From Actinophytocola sp044466355 (GTDB lineage Bacteria > Actinomycetota > Actinomycetes > Mycobacteriales > Pseudonocardiaceae): a DNA stretch of 64,000 bases. Positions 58,139 to 64,000 of the stretch are shown one piece after another. The notes beneath the pieces were generated by a model. That model had not been told where the DNA came from. It saw only the letters and a list, made by a program, of their open reading frames with translations, and made no database searches. The stretch is from contig NZ_JBITMQ010000002.1 of NCBI RefSeq assembly GCF_044466355.1, forward strand, positions 372,001 through 436,000, written 5' to 3'. The position numbers were made by a program, and so were the translations under genes. Position 1 is the first letter of the stretch. Each line of letters opens with the position of its first letter.

Positions 58139-59409
58139 CACGCCTCCCTCGCGCCGACGGGCAGGCTCGCCCGAACCCGGTAGCCGACGTCCCTGCGTGG
58201 CCCGGCCTCCAGCTCACCGCCGTGGACCGCGACCCGCTCCCGCATACCGGCCAGGCCGAACCCGCCGCCGTCGCTCCGGCCGGCGGCGCCGCGGCCGTCG
58301 TCGGTGATCTCGACCTCGAGTGCCGTGTCGAGGTAGCGGACCCGCACCTCGGCGCTGCGCGCGCCGGCGTGCTTCACCACGTTGGTCAACGCCTCCTGCA
58401 CCACCCGGTAGGCCGACACCGCGACCCCGTCCGGCACCGGCCGCGGTTCGCCGTACACGCCGTGCCGCACCTCGAGCCCCGCCGACCGGGCCGACGAGAC
58501 CAGCTCCGGCAGCCGGTCGAGCCCCGGAGTGTCCTCGCGTTGGTCGCTGTCCTCCGCACGCAGCACGCCGAGCAGCCCGCGCAGGTCCGAGATGGCCGTG
58601 CGGGCGGTCTCCTCGACGGTCTGCAACGCGTTCCTGGCGAGGGCCGCGTCCTTGTCCAGCGCCCGGCGGGCCGCGCCCGCCTGCACCCCCATCACCGAGA
58701 CGTGGTGGGCGACCACGTCGTGCAGGTCCCGGGCGATCCGCACCCGTTCGGCCACGATCGCGCCACGCGTGTTCTTCTCCTGCGACTCCCGCAACTGCTC
58801 GGCGCGCCACGCCAGCTCGGCCCGCCGGTGCGCGGACAGCCACGCGGTGTTGCCGAACCAGTACGCGGCGAGGAAGAACATCACGTTGAACACGACGCCG
58901 TACAGGAACGACGCGAGCCTCGGGTCGAGCGGCCCGGCGGCGTCCTCGAACTCCGAGATGTCCGGCCACGGCAGGGAGATGACGATGGACATCGCGAGCC
59001 AGCCGAACATCACGACGATCACGCCGATCCGCGACCAGCGCGCGACCACCCGGTTCCGCTCCCACGCGCCTTCGGTGTAGATCGCGAGGAACAGCACGAT
59101 CGACGGGATCAGGTTGTCGCCGATCTGCCGCGCCTGCGCGCCGATGAACAGCACGCCGACCACGACCAGCACGGCGAACGGGTACCGGCGCCGCACGGCG
59201 AGCGGCAAGGGCAGCGCCGCGCTCCAGATGAGCTGCTCGGGCAGCCCGGGCGCGGCGCCGAACGCGAAGGCGCCCATGCTGTTGATGAGCACGGTCATGC
59301 CGAGCGCGCCGACCAGCACCAGGGCCGCGATGCCCACGTCGATCCGTTGTTGCGCGGATGTGGGACCGGGGCGCCGCCACCTGCTCCAGTCCGGTTCGTC
59401 CCTCCCCAT
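58138..59409 (-). CDS. Sensor histidine kinase, NarL-type partner (HisKA_3)
   Basis: A protein of 423 residues. The first half contains about five membrane helices with little outside sequence, so it probably senses a signal within or near the membrane. A short linker leads to the dimerisation helix ERVIARDLHDVVAHHVSVM with the phosphoacceptor His, and the ATPase domain has VVQEALTNVVKHAG and GRGAAG with GFGLAGMRERV. The ATG at 59409 is set by TACGTT 7 nt upstream; a TTG three codons earlier is in frame. Bacitracin-type detoxification systems often pair such kinases with an ABC exporter. Confidence 0.88.
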   Translation of the reverse strand: MGRDEPDWSRWRRPGPTSAQQRIDVGIAALVLVGALGMTVLINSMGAFAFGAAPGLPEQLIWSAALPLPLAVRRRYPFAVLVVVGVLFIGAQARQIGDNLIPSIVLFLAIYTEGAWERNRVVARWSRIGVIVVMFGWLAMSIVISLPWPDISEFEDAAGPLDPRLASFLYGVVFNVMFFLAAYWFGNTAWLSAHRRAELAWRAEQLRESQEKNTRGAIVAERVRIARDLHDVVAHHVSVMGVQAGAARRALDKDAALARNALQTVEETARTAISDLRGLLGVLRAEDSDQREDTPGLDRLPELVSSARSAGLEVRHGVYGEPRPVPDGVAVSAYRVVQEALTNVVKHAGARSAEVRVRYLDTALEVEITDDGRGAAGRSDGGGFGLAGMRERVAVHGGELEAGPRRDVGYRVRASLPVGAREA

Positions 59410-59416
59410 GCGGGCC

Positions 59417-59422
59417 AACGTA
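59417..59422 (-). promoter_or_regulatory. -10 box of a leaderless promoter for the kinase-regulator operon
   Basis: TACGTT on the minus strand ends 7 nt before the ATG at 59409. It fixes the start at the ATG rather than the upstream TTG. Confidence 0.45.
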
Positions 59423-59560
59423 GCCCATGCAGGTCACGCCGTGGCCGCTGCCCGATGGCCGGGTCCGACCTGGTGCACAGGCCGCGTGCGGACGTGGGGC
59501 TGGGGCACGTCACTGATCGGCTCGACGGGCCGGCCCCGATCGACGGCTGTGTGCCATCGG

Positions 59561-59720
59561 GTGCTCTTCGCCGTCCTCTTCGGACCGACTGTCGATGGCT
59601 ACGCTGCTCGGGCGCTGGAACTGGTGGCTCCCCCGGTGGCTGGACCGGGCCATGCCGCGCGTGCTCGACCACACGCCGCCGACGCTGGCACCGGAACGCG
59701 TGCCGAGCATGGCCGAGTGA
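59561..59720 (+). pseudogene. Remnant of the C terminus of an MMPL family transporter
   Basis: From an ATG at 59595 the frame reads ATLLGRWNWWLPRWLDR and ends at 59720. This is the characteristic end of MMPL lipid or drug exporters (LLGRxxWWLPxWLDR). In another frame just upstream, from 59561, the sequence reads VLFAVLFGPTV, similar to the last membrane helix that precedes it in such proteins. The two pieces are joined out of frame, so the gene has decayed, leaving only its tail. The rest of the gap 59423-59560 shows nothing recognisable. The 41-residue frame is too short to be a working transporter. Confidence 0.5.
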
Positions 59721-59749
59721 CGCCACCGGGACCGGCGGGCCACGCACGA

Positions 59750-60724
59750 TCAGCCGCCACCCCGGCCGGGAACGAGACCTCGGCGCTGCGCGAGAACACC
59801 CGCCTGGAAACGGGTTCTCGCGCCCAGCGACGTGGCCAGCTCGCTGGTGCGGCGGTGCACCGTGCGCAGGCTCACCCCGAGCTGCCGTGCGATGGCCTCG
59901 TCCTTCAACCCGGCCGCCAGCAATGACAACAACCGGGCGTCCGCGCTGTCGCCGACGTCCGGCACCACGGGCTCGGCCGCCTGCCACAGCAGGTCGAACA
60001 GCTTCACCAGCGCGTCGAGCAGGGTCGGTGCGTAGACGACGAGCGCGCTGTCGATCATGCCGCTGGTCTTGCCGGTGAACGGCAGGATCGCGGTGGTGTG
60101 GTCGGCGATCGCGAGTTTGAGCGGCACGTCCGCGTAGATCCGCGCCTCCTCACCGCTCGCGACGGCCTCGTGCAGCAACGCGAGCGCGCCGGGCACCTCG
60201 AGCGCCTCCGGTGCGTAGATGCCGCGGATCCGTACGCCCCGGGACAGCAACGTGTGCTCGGCCGGGTTCGGCTGTTGCGGGTCCTGGGCGTACGGCGGCC
60301 GGTCCAGGACGCGCAGCTCGGCGGAGGCCGCCTGCTGCAGCTGGAGGAACTGGGCCGCGACCGCCTCCTTGCCGAGGACGATGCGCAGCTGGTCCTCCGG
60401 CCGGTGTTCGGTGGGCAGCCCGGAGGCGAGCGCCGCCGCGGCACGGCGGATCTCGGCGATCTCGGTCTCCCGCCGCGCGACGAGCACGTCGACCGCGGTG
60501 TCCGGTGGGGTGGCGACGAAGCGGGCGGGCCGCCCGGGGAGCCTGCTGACGAGGCCGAGCGACTCCAGGGTGGCGATCGCGCCGCGTACGGAACGGGCGC
60601 CCCGCCCCGCGAGACCGGCCAGCTCCGTCACGGTCCTGCGGGGGTTGCGCAGCAGCACGCGGTAGACGCTCTCCGCGTCCGGCGGCACGCCAAGAGGTTG
60701 CAGCACGTGGCGTTTATATGTCAT
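59750..60724 (-). CDS. TrmB-type N-terminal domain with LuxR-type C-terminal HTH
   Basis: A regulator of 324 residues. The N terminus is a winged helix of TrmB type (VYRVLLRNPRRTVTELAGLAGRGARSVRGAI, VSRLPGRPARFVATPP). A helical linker and a phospholipase-D-like ligand domain follow (ELRVLDRPPYAQD, IRGIYAPEAL). The last 60 residues are a LuxR HTH (LLSLLAAGLKDEAIARQLGVSLRTVHRR). Regulators of this build are common in Streptomyces-like genomes and often control a neighbouring secreted protein. The ATG at 60724 has GAGGG 5 nt upstream. Confidence 0.8.
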   Translation of the reverse strand: MTYKRHVLQPLGVPPDAESVYRVLLRNPRRTVTELAGLAGRGARSVRGAIATLESLGLVSRLPGRPARFVATPPDTAVDVLVARRETEIAEIRRAAAALASGLPTEHRPEDQLRIVLGKEAVAAQFLQLQQAASAELRVLDRPPYAQDPQQPNPAEHTLLSRGVRIRGIYAPEALEVPGALALLHEAVASGEEARIYADVPLKLAIADHTTAILPFTGKTSGMIDSALVVYAPTLLDALVKLFDLLWQAAEPVVPDVGDSADARLLSLLAAGLKDEAIARQLGVSLRTVHRRTSELATSLGARTRFQAGVLAQRRGLVPGRGGG

Positions 60725-60816
60725 GGCAGCCCTCTGCCACCACATTCACCTGGTACTCGCGGTCGTCGCCGGGATATCAACTGCCGGGAAGATCGGTGAT
60801 CGAGCAGGAGGTTCCG

Positions 60817-61935
60817 GTGAGACGTTTCGGAGTGGTCGTGGTCGGGCTGGCGCTGGTACTCGCCGCGCCGGCGGCGGTGGCCGCGGAGCCGTACGCGGGT
60901 GGCTGGCAGTCGCCCCGGTGCGGGGTGGTGGACGGTGACGGCTCGGTCAGCTTCACGAGGAACGAGGGCCGCGCGATCACGCCGACGTCCGTGCCGCAGC
61001 AGGCCGTGCAGTACACCTACGATGTGGTGCCGGTCGGGTCGAACGCGCTTCTCGCGGTCGACAACCGCGGCGCGCTGCGGACATCCGGGGACGCGGGCTG
61101 CACGTGGACGGCGCTGGGCGGCGTGACCGGGCTCGACGTCCCCCGGCTGACGGCGGCGGGCGACGGTTCCGCGTACGTCTGGGACCAGAACGGCCTGGCC
61201 CTGTACCGGGTGCGGGGCACGCGGGTGACGGCGCTGCCGCCGGTCGCCACCGGCTGGGGCCTCGGTGTCGCCGCGCTGGCGGTGAACCGGGACGTCCCGT
61301 CGCACGTGCGGGTCGTGCTGGGCGACGGCACGGTCCGCGACTCCCACGACGCGGGCGCCTCGTTCGACACGACCGGCCTTCCCGTCCGCGACGGCGCCGA
61401 CCTCTGGGTGTACAGCGCGTCGATCGACCCGGCGGACCTGGACCACATCACGATCGGCACCATGGGCGAGGGCGTCTACACGACGTGGCTCGGCGGGTGG
61501 CAGTGGACGCGGGCGACGATGGGCAACCCCGGCGAGTCCGTGAACGCGTTCTCCGTCGCCGTGTCACCCGCGAACCCCATGGTCGTGTGGGCGCAGGGCA
61601 TCAACATCGCTGAGCACGACGCGCACCACCCGTCGGAGGGCAGGCACGTCTACCGGTCCACGGACGGCGGCCGCACGTTCGGTGTCGCGGTCGACCACGT
61701 GCCGGGTCAGGTCACGCTGGTCAACGGCGCGTTGCTGGCGCCGCACCCGACGGACGCCGACGTCCTGTACTTCGTGTTCGGCACGTCGTTCGCGAACTAC
61801 GGCACGGACCTGTTCCGCGTCGACGCCCGCCGCGGCACGCTGTCGGTGGCGCACAACGACCACCACGGCATCACGTCGATCCTGTTCAACCCCCGCGACC
61901 CGGCCGTGATGTACCTGGGCTTCGCGGCGGAGTGA
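60817..61935 (+). CDS. Secreted beta-propeller-like protein
   Basis: A protein of 372 residues with a cleavable signal peptide (RRFGVVVVGLALVLAAPAAVAAEP, cleavage near residue 24). The mature part has repeated units with BNR/Asp-box-like turns (GDAGCTWTAL, SHDAGASFD, STDGGRTFGV) as in sialidase or photosystem-assembly-like propellers. The start of the mature protein (GWQSPRCGVVDGDGSVSFTR) recalls the Streptomyces dispase-autolysis-inducing protein, but I could not test this. There is a strong ribosome binding site. It is divergent from the TrmB/LuxR gene, which may control it. Confidence 0.7.
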   Translation: MRRFGVVVVGLALVLAAPAAVAAEPYAGGWQSPRCGVVDGDGSVSFTRNEGRAITPTSVPQQAVQYTYDVVPVGSNALLAVDNRGALRTSGDAGCTWTALGGVTGLDVPRLTAAGDGSAYVWDQNGLALYRVRGTRVTALPPVATGWGLGVAALAVNRDVPSHVRVVLGDGTVRDSHDAGASFDTTGLPVRDGADLWVYSASIDPADLDHITIGTMGEGVYTTWLGGWQWTRATMGNPGESVNAFSVAVSPANPMVVWAQGINIAEHDAHHPSEGRHVYRSTDGGRTFGVAVDHVPGQVTLVNGALLAPHPTDADVLYFVFGTSFANYGTDLFRVDARRGTLSVAHNDHHGITSILFNPRDPAVMYLGFAAE

Positions 61936-61953
61936 GCGGGCGCGCCCGCTGGG

Positions 61954-62715
61954 TCAGACCATCGCGTCGACGGGCACCCACGTCTCGTGCTTGCCGGTGC
62001 GCTCGTCGCCCGACGAGCGGCCGCGCAACCTGCGGTTGAACCACGGGACCACGTGCTCGCGGTAGAAGCGGGCCTCCTCCAGCACGCTCTTGCGGCCCGC
62101 GGGTGCCGGTGCCACGACGTGCGCGGTGACGGGGTGGCCCAGCGTGGCGAGCACGCGCGACGCGACGCGGCGGTGCCCGTCCCCGTTGAGGTGCAGGCGG
62201 TCCGCGGACCAGTAGCCCGCCTTGCGGATCTCCTGGTCGTTGAACATGTCCACGAAGTCGAGGCCGTGGCGGTCGGCGAGGTCGGCGACCGCCACGGTCA
62301 GCTCCGTGCCCCGGCGGTGGATCATGCGGCCGAACGGCAGCCGGGCCGACGGGTCGGCGCCGCTCAGCAGGACCAGCCGCACGCCCGCGTCCGCGCAGCG
62401 GCGGACGACGTGCTCGGTGAGCCGCACGAGCCGGGCCAGGTCGATGCCGGGGCGCATCATGTCGTTGCCGCCGCCGTTGAACGTGAGCAGCGTCGGCGCG
62501 GGTGAGAGCGCGAGCGCCGCCTCGAGCTGGGTGGTCGCGATCGGTTCGAGCAGCCTGCCGCGGATCGCGAGGTTCGCGTACTGGACCGTCTCCCCGGTCG
62601 CGCTCGCCAGCCCGGAGGCGACCAGGTCGGCCCACCCCCTGATCGCGCCGCCGGGCAGGTTGTCGCCGACGCCCTCGGTGAAGCTGTCCCCGATCGCCAC
62701 GTAGCGCGTGGTCAC
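61954..62715 (-). CDS. SGNH/GDSL hydrolase family protein
   Basis: A protein of 253 residues. Block I is YVAIGDSFTEGVGDN with the nucleophile Ser, block III is TFNGGGNDMM with the Asn, and block V is DRLHLNGDGHRRVA with the catalytic His. All SGNH blocks are intact. There is no signal peptide, so it is an intracellular esterase or lipase. The GTG overlaps the stop of the amidohydrolase by GTGA, so they are coupled and may act on related esters or amides. Confidence 0.85.
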   Translation of the reverse strand: MTTRYVAIGDSFTEGVGDNLPGGAIRGWADLVASGLASATGETVQYANLAIRGRLLEPIATTQLEAALALSPAPTLLTFNGGGNDMMRPGIDLARLVRLTEHVVRRCADAGVRLVLLSGADPSARLPFGRMIHRRGTELTVAVADLADRHGLDFVDMFNDQEIRKAGYWSADRLHLNGDGHRRVASRVLATLGHPVTAHVVAPAPAGRKSVLEEARFYREHVVPWFNRRLRGRSSGDERTGKHETWVPVDAMV

Positions 62716-63908
62716 GACGCCACCCGGACGCCGGCCTGGATGACGGTGCGGCCCGGCCCCCACAGCACGGACGGGTCGCTGAACGGGTCGCCGTCGACGA
62801 TCAGCAGGTCGGCGGCGGCGCCGACCCGCACGCGGCCGAGGTCGGGCCGGTTCAGGAGGTCCGCGTTGACCGACGTGGCCGAACGCAGCGCGTCGAGCAC
62901 GCCGTCGACCTCGACCTGCAGCCGCAGCCCGTTGAGCTGTTCGTCCTCCAGCCCGCCCATCAGGTCGGTGCCGAACCCGACGCGGACCCCGGCCGCGCGG
63001 GCCAGCTCGATGGCCTTCGCGCCCGCCTCCAGCACCTCGCGGTTCTTCTCCAGACCGACCGCGGCCAGGCCGAACTCGGGGCCCCGCCGGGACATCGCGT
63101 CGTAGGTGGCGAGTGTCGGCACGAGGTACGCGCCGCGCTCGGCCATGAGCGCCGCCGTCTCGGCGTCCATGAGGTTGCCGTGCTCGATGGAGCGGACGCC
63201 GTTCTCGACCGAGTGGCGGATGGACTCCGGCGAGTAGGCGTGCGCCGCGACGTAGCTGCCGCGCCGGGCCGCCTCGTCGGTGACGGCGCGGATCTCCTCG
63301 GCCGAGTACTGCGGGACGCGGATCGGGTCGGCGAGCGACATCACGCCGCCGGAGGTCATCATCTTGATCGCGTGCGCGCCGCGCCGGAACCGGTCGCGCG
63401 CCGCGGCCCGTACGGCGTCGACGCCGTCGACGACCTCGGAGGTGAAGGCGTGGCACCCGCAGACGTCGGTGTCGACGCCACGGGGGTCGCCGTGCCCGCC
63501 GGTCTGGCTGAGCGCGGCGCCGGTGTAGAAGTAGCGCGGGGCGGCCACGGTGCCCTCGGCGATGGCGCGCGCGAGGCCGGGGTCGCCGCCCGCGACGTCA
63601 CGCACGGTGGTGAACCCGCGGTCCAGCGCCGCCTTGAGCCTGCGCGCGCCGGTCAGCGCGAGGTAGCTGAGCGGGCTGGACTCGATGGCGAGCATGTCGA
63701 GCGAGACCCCGTAGGCGTGGCAGTGGGCGTCGATCAGTCCGGGTAGGACGGTGCGGCCACGCGCGTCCACGACCTCGTCGGCGATCTTGTCGGCGCCGCC
63801 CCGGTCGCCGACCGCGACGATCCGGCCGTCCTCGACGTGCACCGGCCCGTCGACCAGCTCGGCCGACTCGCCGTCGAACACCGCCGCGTTGATGATCGCG
63901 AGGCTCAC
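62712..63908 (-). CDS. Amidohydrolase family protein (prolidase-like)
   Basis: A protein of 398 residues. Metal ligands appear in LIDAHCHAYG, the bridging Lys in AHAIKMMTSGGVMS, two later His in VAAHAYSP and SIEHGNLM, and Asp in VGFGTDLMGG. It is a relative of the 52311 gene, with the same metal-site layout but a different active-site neighbourhood. I chose the GTG at 63908, which has AAGGGAG 5 nt upstream; the longer frame would add 28 Arg-rich residues. The short region beyond holds a CGTTG/CAACG inverted repeat at 63979-63994. Confidence 0.85.
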   Translation of the reverse strand: MSLAIINAAVFDGESAELVDGPVHVEDGRIVAVGDRGGADKIADEVVDARGRTVLPGLIDAHCHAYGVSLDMLAIESSPLSYLALTGARRLKAALDRGFTTVRDVAGGDPGLARAIAEGTVAAPRYFYTGAALSQTGGHGDPRGVDTDVCGCHAFTSEVVDGVDAVRAAARDRFRRGAHAIKMMTSGGVMSLADPIRVPQYSAEEIRAVTDEAARRGSYVAAHAYSPESIRHSVENGVRSIEHGNLMDAETAALMAERGAYLVPTLATYDAMSRRGPEFGLAAVGLEKNREVLEAGAKAIELARAAGVRVGFGTDLMGGLEDEQLNGLRLQVEVDGVLDALRSATSVNADLLNRPDLGRVRVGAAADLLIVDGDPFSDPSVLWGPGRTVIQAGVRVAS

Positions 63909-64000
63909 CCTTGCTCCCTTCCGCCGTGACCTCAAGCACCGTACCCAGCCGAAACCGGAACCGAGTGGGCGCCTCGATCGTTGCTCGCACAACGTCCAGC

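Noticed and set aside
63979..63994. CGTTG-N6-CAACG inverted repeat upstream of the last amidohydrolase
   Set aside because: A 5-bp arm is too short to be convincing in a high-GC sequence, and no second copy was found.
1..64000. CRISPR arrays, tRNA or rRNA genes, insertion sequences, prophage genes
   Set aside because: No regularly spaced repeats, no tRNA-like cloverleaf with a T-loop GTTCGA, and no transposase or phage motif was seen in any gap.

Overview
The window is about 70% GC, densely coded, and rich in GTG starts, ATGA/GTGA stop-start overlaps and leaderless promoters. F420-type (LLM) oxidoreductase, a LuxR-type ATPase regulator, an iniBAC-like dynamin locus, a CobI-CobJ fusion and a hybrid cobalamin pathway all point to a filamentous actinomycete, most likely a member of the Pseudonocardiales (Saccharothrix/Lentzea/Amycolatopsis type). 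The genus is inference. I saw no rRNA, tRNA, CRISPR array, insertion sequence or phage gene.

Layout. 1-874: a frameshifted HEAT-repeat fragment, then clpS and a DUF2017 gene. 871-11155: a catabolic region. A GntR/FCD regulator and two crotonase/SDR genes lie on the minus strand. Divergent from them are a CoA-transferase, a complete LivGFHM-type ABC importer, its lipoprotein receptor and an amidase. Matching ATTG-N4-CAAT palindromes sit in front of both arms. 11224-16126: an overlapping minus-strand operon of a Baeyer-Villiger-type monooxygenase, a ChoD-like GMC oxidoreductase and an acetoacetate-decarboxylase-family protein, divergent from an AraC regulator.

16137-26205: an ini-like envelope-stress locus. 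It holds a LuxR/ATPase regulator, an IniB-type repeat protein, two dynamin-like GTPases and a membrane-spanning Hsp70-like protein without a normal substrate-binding domain. A 301-bp inverted-repeat element separates these from a convergent gene with a second IniB-like N-terminal domain, followed by an XRE regulator. I regard this as the most interesting system in the window. 26609-33052: an orphan PntA with a very strong terminator, lipoproteins, an OmpR-type two-component system, two RsbW-like ATPases, an HxlR-SCP2 regulator, a VOC protein and an SRPBCC protein.

33062-48698: a cobalamin cluster (cobN, cobG, cobH, cobIJ, cobK, cbiD, cobM, cobL, a ChlI/ChlD fusion, cobO, cobB) plus the cobalt transporter cbtAB. 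Two cobalamin riboswitches control the chelatase-cobO-cobB operon and cbtBA. 48878-63908: a histidine-phosphatase-like protein, a DUF885 hydrolase, an F420 oxidoreductase, a TIGR04076 protein, amidohydrolases, a DnaJ-type zinc-finger protein, a patatin, a NatAB-type ABC exporter next to a NarL-type two-component system, the decayed tail of an MMPL transporter gene, a TrmB/LuxR regulator, a secreted propeller-like protein and an SGNH hydrolase.

The genes mostly form short operons, and many of these start at a TANNNT -10 box 6-8 nt before the start codon. All coordinates and motifs were read by eye. No similarity search was possible, so family names rest on motif recognition.
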